A program made the translations under genes and the position numbers. This document shows, piece by piece, positions 16,411 to 26,572 of a DNA stretch of 64,000 bases (position 1 is its first letter; each line of letters opens with the position of its first letter). Origin of the DNA: Bryobacterales bacterium (GTDB lineage: Bacteria > Acidobacteriota > Terriglobia > Bryobacterales > Bryobacteraceae). Below the pieces are notes generated by a model. The model was not told the DNA's origin and made no database searches. It saw only the letters and a program-made list of their open reading frames with translations. Where the stretch lies: contig PMSX01000082.1 in assembly GCA_003167495.1 (NCBI GenBank), forward strand, positions 1 to 64,000, in the 5' to 3' direction.

Positions 16411-18858
16411 CTATTCCTGCCGCAAAGCCACCATCGGGTCCACTCTCGTCGCTCTCCATGCCGGCAAAGTCGTAGCTCCAAACGCTACCACGCCTAGAAT
16501 CACAACCACCGCCCCAAAAGTGAGCGGATCAGTTGGCGTCACCCCAAATAACAAACTCGTCATCACCCGCGTTAACAAAATCGCGCCAACCAAACCGAAA
16601 AGTATCCCAATGGCAGCTAATCCCATGCCATAGCGGACAATCAACCCAACCACATTCCCCGGATTGGCGCCCAAAGCCACGCGTATGCCGATCTCGCGTC
16701 TATTTTGGGACACTAGATAGGCAAGCACGCCATAAACTCCCACCGTCGCCAATAGCAGCGCGAACGCCGCAAACGCAAACAGCATACTCGTCGCAAACCT
16801 TTGCCGCGCCAGCGAGTGATACAAAAGCTCACGCATCGTTTGAATCTCCGAAACAACCACGTTCGGATCGATCGCACGAATCACTTCCACAACGGGCCGC
16901 GCAATCATCGCCGGGTCAGACGACGTGCGCACAACCAGATACATCTGTTGATCCGTATTCTGGCTGTGAGGGAAGTACACCGCAATCTTCCCCTCGTTAT
17001 CGAGCCCGTACTGCTTCACCACCTTCACCACCCCGGCAATGACAATCGGTTTCTTCGGATTGAACCAAACACGCTTTCCCACTGCGCTATCATGCGGCCA
17101 AAAGCGCTGTGCGAATTTCTCGTCGATGATCGCAACTGGCTGTGTCCCGTTCCTATCGTCATCGGAAAAGAATCGGCCACTCACCAGAGGAATCTCCATT
17201 GCTCGGAAATAGTCGCTACTCGCGCCTCGGATATCCACTTCCAGCTCTTGCCCAGGCGGAGGTGTGTAACCTTCCACGTTAATTCCTCCCCAGCCAACCG
17301 CCCCTGTCAGTGGGAGGGACGATACTAATCCCGCGGCTCTCACACCGCGCAAGTGGGCCACTCGATCAAGCAGCTCTTGATAAAACTGAAAAGTGTCCTT
17401 ATCCTCTTTGTACTTAGGCCCGCTTGCGTCAACGTTCAAAGACAGCACATGGTCAGTGGAAAATCCCGGAGGCACGCTCTGCAGACGCACGAAACTACGA
17501 ATCAACAATCCCGCGCCCGCTAAGAGCATCACAGATAGCGCTAATTCACAAGCCACCAGCAGGCCTCGCATGCGGTGTCGTGCCAGCCGCAAACCGCCGT
17601 CAGTCTCGCCGGCTCGCCCTCCCGCCTTCAACGCAGTATTCAGATCGATTCCCCGCGCGCGCCACGCCGGCACAATGCCAAACAGAATCCCAGTCACTAC
17701 CGAAAGGCCGAACGTAAAAGCCAAAACAGTCCCGCTGATTTCTATGTCTTCCAGTCTCGGGATGTTCCCTGGGTTCATCGCTCGCACCACATAAAGACTC
17801 AGCCTGGCGATCAGAAGCCCAACCGCGCCTCCAATCAATGAGAGAAGCAGGCTTTCTGTCAACAATTGCCGTACAATTCGTGCCGCATCAGCTCCCACAG
17901 CTAAACGAAGGGCCATTTCCTTTTGCCGTCCTGCGGCACGCGTCAGCAAAAGGTTCGCCACATTCGCGCAAGCGATCAACAAAACCAAACCCACCGATCC
18001 CAACAACACCAGCAGCGCGCGCCGCACATCTCCCACTATTTGCTCTTGCAGACCGATCACTGTCATTCCGAAAGTGCGATCGCGTTTATCCTTCAACCGG
18101 ATTCGGTTAGCAATGCCGTTTACATCCGCCTGCGCCCGCTCCACCGAAACGCCCAATTTCAGCCGGCCCACCAAGTTGTAGTTCTCATCCCCTCGCCGTT
18201 GCGCGGCGTCAGCTCCCAGCGGCAGCGGCATAAAAATGTCTATTTTGTCCATAGCTGCCACTTCAGAGGGCATGACCTCCGAGTCGACCCGAAACTCTGG
18301 AACCAGAACACCAGCCACCGTAACTTGCTTTCCATCCAGTGTGAGGCTCTTGCCCACAATGCGTGAGTCGGAGCTAAAACGGCGATGCCAAAGCCGGGTA
18401 CTCAGCAATGCCACCGGCGCCTTCCCCGGTTTGTCTTCTTCTGGCAGCAACAAACGGCCCAGTGCCGGCTTCGCACCCAGCATCCGAAGCAGGTTGGATG
18501 ACGTTCGCAAGATATCGATCCGCTCTGGCTTCTCAAATCCCGTCAGCGTCGAGCTGCGACTTTGTGAAATAGCCACTTCATCGAACGAATGGTTTTCGTT
18601 TTGGATATCGATATATTGGCCCGGAGAAGGCCAATCGCGAAAAATGCCGATACCGGGTGAGCGTAGCCAAATAGCCACTAACCGGGCTGGCTGCGGATAC
18701 GGCAGAGGCCGCAGCAGCAACGCATCCACTACGCTAAAGATCGCGCTATTTGCGCCAATCCCGATACCGAGCGAGAGCACAATCACGAGCGTCATGCCCA
18801 TGTTCTTCCGCAGCATGCGCCACGCATAGCGAAAATCGTTCAGCAGAGCATCCATCAC
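16411..18858 (-). CDS. ADOP-family ABC transporter permease (FtsX/MacB fold)
   Basis: An 815-residue, apparently intact permease. The [20 protein letters not shown] start and the helix [20 protein letters not shown] are followed by a MacB-PCD periplasmic domain (residues 50-260), an FtsX domain (helices near 285, 335 and 385), a second periplasmic domain, and a C-terminal FtsX domain ending [17 protein letters not shown] permeases are duplicated FtsX modules in Acidobacteria without an adjacent ATPase; MacB relatives act in peptide or toxin efflux and mechanotransmission. No ABC ATPase gene is seen nearby. padR follows directly on the same strand. Confidence 0.92.
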   Translation of the reverse strand: MMDALLNDFRYAWRMLRKNMGMTLVIVLSLGIGIGANSAIFSVVDALLLRPLPYPQPARLVAIWLRSPGIGIFRDWPSPGQYIDIQNENHSFDEVAISQSRSSTLTGFEKPERIDILRTSSNLLRMLGAKPALGRLLLPEEDKPGKAPVALLSTRLWHRRFSSDSRIVGKSLTLDGKQVTVAGVLVPEFRVDSEVMPSEVAAMDKIDIFMPLPLGADAAQRRGDENYNLVGRLKLGVSVERAQADVNGIANRIRLKDKRDRTFGMTVIGLQEQIVGDVRRALLVLLGSVGLVLLIACANVANLLLTRAAGRQKEMALRLAVGADAARIVRQLLTESLLLSLIGGAVGLLIARLSLYVVRAMNPGNIPRLEDIEISGTVLAFTFGLSVVTGILFGIVPAWRARGIDLNTALKAGGRAGETDGGLRLARHRMRGLLVACELALSVMLLAGAGLLIRSFVRLQSVPPGFSTDHVLSLNVDASGPKYKEDKDTFQFYQELLDRVAHLRGVRAAGLVSSLPLTGAVGWGGINVEGYTPPPGQELEVDIRGASSDYFRAMEIPLVSGRFFSDDDRNGTQPVAIIDEKFAQRFWPHDSAVGKRVWFNPKKPIVIAGVVKVVKQYGLDNEGKIAVYFPHSQNTDQQMYLVVRTSSDPAMIARPVVEVIRAIDPNVVVSEIQTMRELLYHSLARQRFATSMLFAFAAFALLLATVGVYGVLAYLVSQNRREIGIRVALGANPGNVVGLIVRYGMGLAAIGILFGLVGAILLTRVMTSLLFGVTPTDPLTFGAVVVILGVVAFGATTLPAWRATRVDPMVALRQE

Positions 18859-18908
18859 TGAATCTTCTCACGTTCTCTTCCGTTCCCACTTACCGAAACC
18901 GAACTACT

Positions 18909-18940
18909 ACCGAAACCGAGCCGGGAGCATTAGCGACCTA
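18909..18940 (+). repeat. 32-bp interspersed repeat, copy 1
   Basis: ACCGAAACCGAGCCGGGAGC then ATTAGCGACCTA. Two diverged copies lie on the other strand at 52605-52636 and 60406-60437. Directly upstream (from 18892) the ACCGAAACCGA part is repeated once more. It lies in the 91-base gap between two permease genes and has no coding role. Confidence 0.65.
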
Positions 18941-18949
18941 GTTTGGCTT

Positions 18950-21418
18950 TTATTCCAGTCGCAGCGCCGTAGCAGGATCAATCGCCGCCGCTCGCCGCGA
19001 AGGCAAATAACTCGCCACCGCCGCAATAGCCAGCATCAGCAGCAGCATCGCCCCATAAGTCAGCCCATCCACCGACCGCACACCGAACAGCAGCGTCGAA
19101 AGCAGACGCATCACGCCAGACGCCGCTATCAGTCCAAACACCGCGCCAATACCCGCCAGCAGAATCCCGTGCCGCACGAACATGCCCGCCACTTCTCCTC
19201 TCGATGCTCCCAGCGCCATGCGAATCCCGATCTCCCGCGTCCGCTGTGAGACTGAATAAGCAATAACGCCGTAAATGCCGATCCCACCCAGCAAAAGCGC
19301 CATCCCCGCTGCAATCATGAGCAGGACAAGCGTAAACGAAGTCCGTGCCATCGACTTTCTATAGATCTCATCGAGCGTTTTCACCTCCGCCAGCGGAAGG
19401 TCCGGATTCACAGACCAGATAGTTTTCCGGATCTCATTCAAGAAACTCTCCGAACCGGTCCGTGAGCTTCTGATCACCACTGAGACATCGTGCCGGACAA
19501 ATTCCTTGACACCGTAGAAACCGTTCATGCGCAGTGGAAAGTAAGCCGTGTCGAATGCCTTTTGATTCACTCCGTCGCTATGCACATCTCCCACCACTCC
19601 CACAATCTCCCGCCACGGGTCAGCCGCCCCCTCCCGCAGTTCCTTATGGAGCGCGGCCTGGGCACTCCCCCAATAGTCACGCGCAAAGCTCTCGGAGATG
19701 AGCATCGCTAACGATTTTTTATCCAAATCGTTCCAGGTCAAGTCGCGCCCCGCAATAAGCGGAGTCCCCATGGTTCGAGGCAGCCCGGGTGAAACAAAGA
19801 TAAAACGGCGAAGCGGTGGAAGCTGTCCCTCGCGATACGCGCGATCGCGCGCGAAAAGCAGATCGCTGCTCGTGTCGCCTCCCATGGGAACGGAAGAAGT
19901 CAAGGCAACGGAGGAAACTCCCGGAAGCTGCTGCAATCGATCCGCAATGTCGTTCTCCATGCGCAGGACCTTGTCGGACTCGGGCACCTGGGCTTCGGAG
20001 ATCGAGATCGAGAAAGTTTGAACACTGGCCGGGTCCGTGAAGCCAGGCTGCACCTGGGTCAGCGCGCGAAAGGTGCGAATCATCAGACCCGAGCTAATCA
20101 GTAGCACAAGCGCCAGCGCCACCTGCACGACCACCAACGTGTCGCGCGAACGATGCCGTTCTTTGCTCTGGCTAATCGTCCTACCGCCTTCGCGCAGACT
20201 GGTATTCAGCCGGATCCCTGCGTATTTCAAAACCGGCACTGAACCAAACAGCAAGCCGGTCACCAGCGAAACCGCCAACGCGAACACTAACACCGCCGCG
20301 TCGATTCCGATCCCATCCACTCGCGGAATGCCCGCCGGTGCCACGACCACCAACAGTCGCAGCGCCCCGAAAGCCAGCGCGAGTCCCGTCAAACCACCTA
20401 ACAAGGCCAAGGCTAGGCTCTCAAACAGCAGTTCATAGGCAATGCGCCGCGCGCTCGCTCCAAGAGCAGCCCGAATCGCCAGTTCCATGTGCCTCGATTC
20501 CACCCGCACCAGAAGTAAATTCGCCACATTCGCGCAAGCAATGAGCAAAACAATGCCGATGGTACCCATCAGCACCCATAACATGGGACCGATATCTCCA
20601 GTCAGGACCTGCTTGAAGGGCCGGAGAGCGGGTCCAATATGCGCTTGTTCGAAGAGCTTCACGCTAAAACCGGGCGGTGCCGGAAATGCTCTATTCACCA
20701 TCGGCAACATGCGAGCCACATCCGCCGTGGCCTGTGAAAGAGTCACGCCCGGTTTGAGCCTCGCTACGCCCTGGTAGCTGAAATTCCCCAGGAATGTCTT
20801 GTTGCGGTCGAACTGAAACGGCTGCAGCAGCGCCGCGTCCATATCCAAAAAACGGAAGCCGCGCGGCATCACGCCAATCACTTCCTTCGCTTTGCCGTCA
20901 ATTTGCAGACGCCGCCCTATGATTGACCGATCGCTGCTGAAGCGGCGCGCCCAGTAGCCATAAGACAGAATCACCGTTTCAGGGGAACCCGGCAATTCGT
21001 CCCGTGCCGAAAAGGTTCGGCCCACGAAAGGTACCACTCGCAGCGTGGGAAGAACGCCGGCCGTCACGCGCAGCGCGTGGACTTGCTCCGGTTCGGCCAT
21101 CCCTGTCACACTCACACTGTCGCCCGTATAGACGCCAAAGCTCTCAAACACGCGGTTTTCGTCGCGAAAAATGAAATAAATGGATGGCGATAACGTCAGG
21201 TCTGGGATGTTAACTCCCGGTGCGGTGAGCCAGACGCCAATCAGTTTTTCCGGGTCGGGATATGCCAGCGGCTTAAGCAGCACGCCTTCAAGCACGCTGA
21301 AGATGGCCGTGTTAGCGCCAATGCCCAGCCCCAGAGTCAGAATCGCAATGCACGTGAACATCGGCGCGCGTCGCAATCTGCGTAGCACCTGTTTCAGCTG
21401 ACCGGCAAAATAGCCCAT
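18950..21418 (-). CDS. ADOP-family ABC transporter permease (FtsX/MacB fold)
   Basis: About 822 residues from the ATG at 21418 (MGYFAGQLKQVLRRLRRAPM), the usual beginning of this family; the longer frame adds 25 unlikely residues. The layout is helix (LGLGIGANTAIFSVLEGVLL), MacB-PCD domain, three-helix FtsX domain ([20 protein letters not shown] near 325), second periplasmic domain, and a C-terminal FtsX domain (IGIYGVIAYSVSQRTREIG, ending AAAIDPATALRLE). It is intact and on the same strand as the preceding permease and padR, so the three may share a transcript. Substrate unknown; no ATPase partner nearby. Confidence 0.92.
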   Translation of the reverse strand: MGYFAGQLKQVLRRLRRAPMFTCIAILTLGLGIGANTAIFSVLEGVLLKPLAYPDPEKLIGVWLTAPGVNIPDLTLSPSIYFIFRDENRVFESFGVYTGDSVSVTGMAEPEQVHALRVTAGVLPTLRVVPFVGRTFSARDELPGSPETVILSYGYWARRFSSDRSIIGRRLQIDGKAKEVIGVMPRGFRFLDMDAALLQPFQFDRNKTFLGNFSYQGVARLKPGVTLSQATADVARMLPMVNRAFPAPPGFSVKLFEQAHIGPALRPFKQVLTGDIGPMLWVLMGTIGIVLLIACANVANLLLVRVESRHMELAIRAALGASARRIAYELLFESLALALLGGLTGLALAFGALRLLVVVAPAGIPRVDGIGIDAAVLVFALAVSLVTGLLFGSVPVLKYAGIRLNTSLREGGRTISQSKERHRSRDTLVVVQVALALVLLISSGLMIRTFRALTQVQPGFTDPASVQTFSISISEAQVPESDKVLRMENDIADRLQQLPGVSSVALTSSVPMGGDTSSDLLFARDRAYREGQLPPLRRFIFVSPGLPRTMGTPLIAGRDLTWNDLDKKSLAMLISESFARDYWGSAQAALHKELREGAADPWREIVGVVGDVHSDGVNQKAFDTAYFPLRMNGFYGVKEFVRHDVSVVIRSSRTGSESFLNEIRKTIWSVNPDLPLAEVKTLDEIYRKSMARTSFTLVLLMIAAGMALLLGGIGIYGVIAYSVSQRTREIGIRMALGASRGEVAGMFVRHGILLAGIGAVFGLIAASGVMRLLSTLLFGVRSVDGLTYGAMLLLMLAIAAVASYLPSRRAAAIDPATALRLE

Positions 21419-21494
21419 GTGGCAAGGTACGGATTCCCATGGCCTGAAGATCCAATTTTCTGCTCGTGGCAAACTCGTTAGCTGGAGGCGCACC

Positions 21495-21602
21495 TTGTCT
21501 GTTCACGTAATTCTTCGCTTCGAGCCAATCCCCGGCAAAGAAGCCGCATTTCGCGACGAGTTGCTCCGCGTCAATCAACCGTCACGCGCCGAGATTGGTT
21601 GA
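21495..21602 (+). pseudogene. remnant of an antibiotic-biosynthesis-monooxygenase (ABM) domain gene
   Basis: A 35-codon frame beginning at a TTG with an excellent GGAGG site six bases upstream. Its product, SVHVILRFEPIPGKEAAFRD then ELLRVNQPSRAE, matches the first third of small ABM-type quinol-monooxygenase-like proteins (normally about 95-100 residues), then stops. No continuation of the domain is evident in other frames downstream. It diverges from the adjacent ADOP permease. I read it as a truncated gene, but a short functional peptide cannot be excluded. Confidence 0.5.
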
Positions 21603-21808
21603 TTTCGTCAGGTCGGCGGCGGTGCCGCTGCGTCAAGCGATCACAAACTTCGAAAATAAATTTCTACCCCTCCATCCCACTGATCCCGCAACACTTACCG
21701 TAATTCCCTCCTTCGCAACTCACCCCGTCCACTTGCCCCTCCTGCCATCCTGACACCGAGCAGCAGTGTTATCCGCTTCTCACCAACTCACCTCCAAAGG
21801 ATTTTATT

Positions 21809-22552
21809 ATGTCTATCTCCGAAGCCCAACTCAACGCTAACCGCGCCAACGCTCAATCAAGTGGCGGACCTACGTCAGCAGAAGGTAAAGCGAAATCCTC
21901 TATGAACGCTCTCAAAACCGGCCTCACCGGCCAAACCGTCCTCCTCCCCACCGAAGACGCCGCCGTCTACCAGACCTTCCTCGCAAGCCTCTTCACGCAA
22001 TGGGCTCCCGCCACTGACGAGGAAAACCGCCTCACCCAAACCATCGCCGATACCGAATGGCGTCTCGCTCGCATCGCTCCGCTCGAAGCCGGCATCTTCG
22101 CCGTCGGCCATCTCGAACAACCCGATTGGTTCTTTTCCGAAACCGACAAGCAAAAACGCGAATTCCTCATGAACGCCAAAATCCAGCTCCTTTACGAAAA
22201 GCCCCTCAAGAATCTCGCTCTGCAGGAACGCCGCCTCCGCAATCAACACAAAACCGATAGCGAAACCCTCAAACAGCTCCAACAAGAACGCACCGAAAAA
22301 CAGAAGCACGCCGAACAAGCGGCCATCGACGAACGCAAAGCCGTCTTCCACCGCGCGGTCAAAATCTTCGATAACTGCCAAAAGCTAAGAAAAGACTTCG
22401 ATCCACCTGCTTTTGGGTTCGAATTTTCATTCGCTGAATACAGGCACTATTGGGATCTCCAAAACGCCCACTACAAGCTCACCGAGGAGTATTTAGACTT
22501 CCACCAGGTCATCGCCGACCACCGCAAAGCCCAAATCGAGCCGCGCGCGTAA
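21809..22552 (+). CDS. acidobacterial conserved protein, unknown function
   Basis: A 247-residue soluble, highly charged protein with no signal peptide or membrane segment. The N-terminal part has the recurring pattern ANRANAQSSGGPTSAEGKAK followed by NALKTGLTG, seen in many multi-copy proteins of Acidobacteria and Planctomycetes whose role is unknown. The middle (residues 60-100) is EENRLTQTIADTEWRLARI, and residues 130-190 are strongly helical and likely coiled coil (QERRLRNQHKTDSETLKQLQ). The C-terminus is aromatic-rich. An AAAGGA site precedes the ATG. It stands alone between the permeases and the sialidase-like gene. Confidence 0.75.
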   Translation: MSISEAQLNANRANAQSSGGPTSAEGKAKSSMNALKTGLTGQTVLLPTEDAAVYQTFLASLFTQWAPATDEENRLTQTIADTEWRLARIAPLEAGIFAVGHLEQPDWFFSETDKQKREFLMNAKIQLLYEKPLKNLALQERRLRNQHKTDSETLKQLQQERTEKQKHAEQAAIDERKAVFHRAVKIFDNCQKLRKDFDPPAFGFEFSFAEYRHYWDLQNAHYKLTEEYLDFHQVIADHRKAQIEPRA

Positions 22553-22579
22553 GCAAGCAAAGATGGGAACTGCCTCTCG

Positions 22580-22630
22580 TATTCTGTCTTCTTATGTATT
22601 CTGTCTTCTTATGTATTCTGTCTTCTTATG
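22580..22630 (+). repeat. three perfect tandem copies of a 17-bp unit ending at a start codon
   Basis: TATTCTGTCTTCTTATG is repeated exactly three times (22580-22596, 22597-22613, 22614-22630). Each copy ends with ATG; only the last is in frame with the sialidase-like gene, because 17 is not a multiple of three. No Shine-Dalgarno sequence is present, and each unit carries a TATTCT that resembles a -10 element. Confidence 0.9.
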
Positions 22631-23638
22631 CACCATCTTTTCCTCACCCTCCTATCCGCCCTCCTCACTAACGCCGCCGCCACCCAGGAATTCATCTACG
22701 CCGAAGCGCCCTTTCCCTCCGCCCACGCCTCAACCATCGTCGAACTGAGAAACGGCGACCTCCTATCCGCATGGTTCGGCGGTTCCGCCGAAGGCAAGCC
22801 GGACGTAGCCATCTGGAGCTCCCGCCGCTCAGCCGGCAAATGGTCCGCACCCATCGAACTCGTTCGCGAACCCAATATCGCCTGTTATAACCCCGTTTTC
22901 TTCCATAGTGCCGATGGAAAGCTTTGGCTCTACTACAAATTTGGACCCCACCCTTCCAGCTGGTCCGCCGGCCGCCGCTTCAGTACAGACGACGGCGCAA
23001 CCTGGTCCTCAGTCGAGCATCTCCCCGCAGGCGTCTATGGCCCCATCCGCGCCAAACCGCTCGTCCTCGCCAATGGAACAATCGTCAGCGGTACCTCGGT
23101 AGAAAGTTATCTTTCTTGGGCCGCCTGGATTGAGCGCAGCACCGACAACGGAAACACCTGGGCCCGCATCGGACCCATCGTCGCACCGCCAAATCCCAGC
23201 GCCACGGGCACCTACGGCATCATCCAACCTTCCGTTGTCTTCTTGAAAACCGGAACTCTCCGTCTCTACGCGCGCTCCACCGAACAGATCGCCAAAATCT
23301 GCGTCGCCGATTCCACCGACGCCGGCCTGCATTGGAGCGCCGTTCACACGCTCGATCTTCCTAACCCCAATTCCGGCCTCGATGCCGTAGCCCTGCGCGA
23401 CGGCCGCGTCGTTCTTATCTTCAACAACACCACTAACGGCCGCACTCCTCTAAATCTCGCCGTAAGCACCGACGGCGAGCACTTCCGCATTTTTCAAACC
23501 TTGGAAAGCGACCCCGGCGAGTATTCATACCCGTCCATGATTCAAGCCCGCAATGGCGATCTCTATACCACATACACCTGGAACCGCAAACGCATTCGCT
23601 TCGCCCACATCCCATTGGCAGATGTTCCCGCAAATTGA
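22628..23638 (+). CDS. sialidase-like (BNR repeat) secreted protein
   Basis: A 336-residue protein with a signal peptide (MHHLFLTLLSALLTNAAA) and a six-bladed beta-propeller of the sialidase superfamily. Asp-box motifs are visible (STDDGATW near residue 120, STDNGNTW near 170, STDAGLHW near 225). The N-terminal blade contains FPSAHASTIVELRNGDLLSA, as in BNR_2 family neuraminidase-like enzymes of glycan-degrading bacteria. True sialidase activity is uncertain; many members act on other sugars. The ATG is the end of a tandem repeat. The next gene (alpha/beta hydrolase) starts 14 bases after the stop, so the two are probably co-transcribed. Confidence 0.82.
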   Translation: MHHLFLTLLSALLTNAAATQEFIYAEAPFPSAHASTIVELRNGDLLSAWFGGSAEGKPDVAIWSSRRSAGKWSAPIELVREPNIACYNPVFFHSADGKLWLYYKFGPHPSSWSAGRRFSTDDGATWSSVEHLPAGVYGPIRAKPLVLANGTIVSGTSVESYLSWAAWIERSTDNGNTWARIGPIVAPPNPSATGTYGIIQPSVVFLKTGTLRLYARSTEQIAKICVADSTDAGLHWSAVHTLDLPNPNSGLDAVALRDGRVVLIFNNTTNGRTPLNLAVSTDGEHFRIFQTLESDPGEYSYPSMIQARNGDLYTTYTWNRKRIRFAHIPLADVPAN

Positions 23639-23652
23639 TACGCTGTTCTGAC

Positions 23653-25419
23653 ATGCGCTCTTTTACACTCTTGTTCGTGGCCACTGTCTTAGCCGCCCAG
23701 ATCCCAATGGAAGACAGCCGCAATACCAACACGCCCGACACCGACACTCACGCCAAACTCCCCGAATTTCACTCCCTGCAGCAATGGGAGCAGCGCAAAG
23801 CTCAGTTACGTAAGCAGATCTTGTCAGCAGCAGGCTTGTATCCCATGCCGAAACGAGGCGTTCCCCACGCCGAAATCTTCGGCCGCCTCGATCGCGAAGG
23901 CTACACCATCGAAAAAGTTCTCTTGGAAACCTTGCCCGGCTACTATCTCGGCGGCAATCTCTATCGTCCGCTCAATACCACCGCAAAGCATCCCGGCATC
24001 GTCAATCCGCACGGCCATTGGACCTACGGCCGCCTCGAAAACGAAGACCTCTTCTCCGGCCAAGCCCTCGGCATCAATCTCGCCAAACAAGGCTACGTCG
24101 TTTTCGCCTACGACATGGTCGGTTACAACGACACCATCCAAACACCCCACAAATTCGGCACGCCCGCTGAACAATTGTGGTCGTTCGGCCCCTTACAACT
24201 CCAACTCTGGAACTCCCTCAACGCGACAGATTTCGTCGCTTCCCTGCCCGATGTCGATCCCTCGAAACTCGCCGTCACCGGAGCCTCCGGCGGCGGCACA
24301 CAAGCATTCTTACTCGCTGCCATAGACGACCGCCTCACCTTCGCCGCCCCCGTCAACATGGTCTCCGCCATCATGCAGGGTGGCGATTTTTGCGAGAACG
24401 CTCCCGGCCTCCGCATCGGCACCAACAACGTCGAAATCGCCGCCATGTTCGCACCCAAACCAATGCTGCTCGTCTCTGCAACCGGCGATTGGACCAAGAA
24501 CGTTCCCCATGAAGAGTTCCCCGCCATCCAACGCATCTACGATCTCTACGGCAAACACGACAACCTCGAGGTCATTCAGATCGAGGCCCCGCATAACTTC
24601 AACCAAAAGAGCCGCGAAGGAGTCTACCGTTTCTTTGCCGAACAGATTCTCGACCAACCCGGCCAGCCAATGCCCGAAAAACATGTCGAGGTAGAAATGT
24701 TGCAGGACATGCTCGCTCTCCAAGGCCGCACTTTGCCCAGCGGCGCCGTTTCGTACGATGGCGTCTATAAGCAATGGCAAGCGCTCAATACAGATTTAAC
24801 CTCCGCGAAAGAGCGCCTCCAACTCGCCCTCGGCATTGCATGGCCTGAGAAGGTCGTCAGCGAAAATACCGCCGGCGGCACCGTGCTCAGCCGTCCATCG
24901 GTTGGAGACCGCGTTCCCGGAATTTTGGTCGAGGGCCGCGGCCCAGCCGCCTTAGTGATCGACCCCAAAGGCGCAGCCTCCGCCAAGCAAAGCCCTGAAG
25001 TCGCAGCACTCATGAAAGAACATCGGCGCGTTCTCTTGATCGACACTTTTCAAACCGGCAGCGCCATCGCCCCACGCAACCGCTCACATGAGCACTTCCT
25101 GACCTTCAACTTCAGCGACGACGCTTGCCGCGTTCAAGACATCCTCACCGCGCTAGCCTTCCTCCATCAATCATCAGGACCAGTCGAACTGATCGGTCTC
25201 GGCAACGCCGGGGTCTGGGCATACTTCGCCGCCGCCGTTGCGCCCATACCCGTCACCCTTCACGCCGACATCTCAAACTTCAACGGCACCGATGAAGCCT
25301 TCCTCCGCGTCCTAAACGTCCCCGGCATCCAACGGGCCGGTGGACTGCAAGCCGCAAAGCTCGCACTCAATCCCGGTGCAACGAACTCCGTAAGTTCTCA
25401 AGCCCCCGCCCAGCAATAA
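23653..25419 (+). CDS. secreted alpha/beta hydrolase, acetyl-xylan-esterase-like
   Basis: About 588 residues from the ATG at 23653 (MRSFTLLFVATVLAAQ signal peptide); a TTG at 23635 overlaps the preceding stop but adds residues before the signal. The alpha/beta-hydrolase core shows GYYLGGNLYRP near residue 95, VNPHGHWTYG near 115, the nucleophile elbow GASGGG near residue 210, and a likely catalytic histidine in APHNFNQ near 313. A second, weaker region follows to the C-terminus. Relatives remove acetyl or methyl groups from plant polysaccharides; the substrate is not established. Its last 53 bases overlap the convergent MFS gene. Confidence 0.82.
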   Translation: MRSFTLLFVATVLAAQIPMEDSRNTNTPDTDTHAKLPEFHSLQQWEQRKAQLRKQILSAAGLYPMPKRGVPHAEIFGRLDREGYTIEKVLLETLPGYYLGGNLYRPLNTTAKHPGIVNPHGHWTYGRLENEDLFSGQALGINLAKQGYVVFAYDMVGYNDTIQTPHKFGTPAEQLWSFGPLQLQLWNSLNATDFVASLPDVDPSKLAVTGASGGGTQAFLLAAIDDRLTFAAPVNMVSAIMQGGDFCENAPGLRIGTNNVEIAAMFAPKPMLLVSATGDWTKNVPHEEFPAIQRIYDLYGKHDNLEVIQIEAPHNFNQKSREGVYRFFAEQILDQPGQPMPEKHVEVEMLQDMLALQGRTLPSGAVSYDGVYKQWQALNTDLTSAKERLQLALGIAWPEKVVSENTAGGTVLSRPSVGDRVPGILVEGRGPAALVIDPKGAASAKQSPEVAALMKEHRRVLLIDTFQTGSAIAPRNRSHEHFLTFNFSDDACRVQDILTALAFLHQSSGPVELIGLGNAGVWAYFAAAVAPIPVTLHADISNFNGTDEAFLRVLNVPGIQRAGGLQAAKLALNPGATNSVSSQAPAQQ

Positions 25420-26572
25420 ACAAGGGAACCAACGAAGCAAGCGGACAAAGACCCGCAATCGCCACAGCGGGCGGAAAGTACTTCGTCGGCCCCAGTATGT
25501 AACCTGTAATGAGCGGTGCAGCCACGCCTCCCAACTGGGACGCACTATTCAAAAATCCGATCACCCGTCCCACTTTCGCCGGCGGCGCAACGTTCTGCGC
25601 CAACGTCCAAAAATTCGAACTCACGACTCCGAACGAGCAAACTGAGACAAACAAAACCGCCATCACCAAATCATTAGCCCGCAGAAAATTCAACGCCAGC
25701 AACGCCGCGGCGCCCACAGATCCTGCGGCCGCGAACCACAGCCTCACACGAAACAGTGACTTCGCCTTCTTCAACAAGTAGTCCGCCGCAAATCCCGTCA
25801 CCACGTTCGTAATCGCCATGCACGCCATGGGGGCAGCGAGAATTCGTCCCATCGCCATCGTTGAAAAGCCGCGCGACGAAGTCAGATACGCCGGCACCCA
25901 AGTCAAAAGGAAATACCAGTAGTACGATGACAACAAGATGAAACTCGCCATAGCCCACATCGTGGAGCTCTCTAGAATCACTCTCCAGTCGAGTGCCATA
26001 CCGCTCGCTTTCTTTTCAACCACTGGCGCAACCGCCAACCACCCCGGCACCCACAACAGCGCCACCAATCCTGTCACGGCAAACATCGTCCGCCAGCCGA
26101 AATTCACCACCAGCGCCGTACCCAAAAGTAAACCTACCGCTGGCCCCAACGTTTGCCCGCCAATATAGATCGCCGTTGGCAATCCGTTCTCTCGCGGAGA
26201 GAAGCTCGCGCGAATCACCGCCAGGCTTGCAATCGGACCAACCGTCTCTGCGCACCCAAGCACCAGCCGCGACGCAATGATCTCGGCCGGTCCATGGCTC
26301 AGCGCAATGCTCGCCGAGGCTAAAGACCAAACTACGAATGCCGTCGCATACGCCCCGCGCACCCCGAATCGGTCAACCAGCAACCCGGAAGGAATCTGGA
26401 ATATCGCATATGTCCAAAAGAACGCCGAGAGCAGGATCCCCATTGTCTTCGGTGCCAAATGCAAATCCCGCGCAATGCTCTCGTTCGCAATGCTCAAATT
26501 GCCGCGGTCAATATAGCTAACCAGAATCCCAAGAAAGACAAAAGCCAGAACGAGCCAGCGCCGTCCATTCAT
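25367..26572 (-). CDS. MFS transporter, anion:cation symporter (ACS) family
   Basis: A 401-residue carrier with 12 predicted helices. The first helix reads VLAFVFLGILVSYIDRGNLS and the loop 2-3 signature is SGLLVDRFGVRGAY, typical of ACS members that carry sugar acids and other organic anions. It starts within the last four bases of the deacylase gene (ATGA overlap), so the two form an operon and the carrier may import the deacylase substrate. The C-terminal coding end overlaps the convergent hydrolase gene by 53 bases. Confidence 0.9.
   Translation of the reverse strand: MNGRRWLVLAFVFLGILVSYIDRGNLSIANESIARDLHLAPKTMGILLSAFFWTYAIFQIPSGLLVDRFGVRGAYATAFVVWSLASASIALSHGPAEIIASRLVLGCAETVGPIASLAVIRASFSPRENGLPTAIYIGGQTLGPAVGLLLGTALVVNFGWRTMFAVTGLVALLWVPGWLAVAPVVEKKASGMALDWRVILESSTMWAMASFILLSSYYWYFLLTWVPAYLTSSRGFSTMAMGRILAAPMACMAITNVVTGFAADYLLKKAKSLFRVRLWFAAAGSVGAAALLALNFLRANDLVMAVLFVSVCSFGVVSSNFWTLAQNVAPPAKVGRVIGFLNSASQLGGVAAPLITGYILGPTKYFPPAVAIAGLCPLASLVPLFIAGRGLENLRSSLHRD

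Noticed and set aside
16533-17794. Several plus-strand frames inside the permease genes
   Set aside because: All are antisense shadows of the intact ADOP coding region.
22580-22630. CRISPR-like repeat array
   Set aside because: The units are directly adjacent with no spacers and are only 17 bases long.
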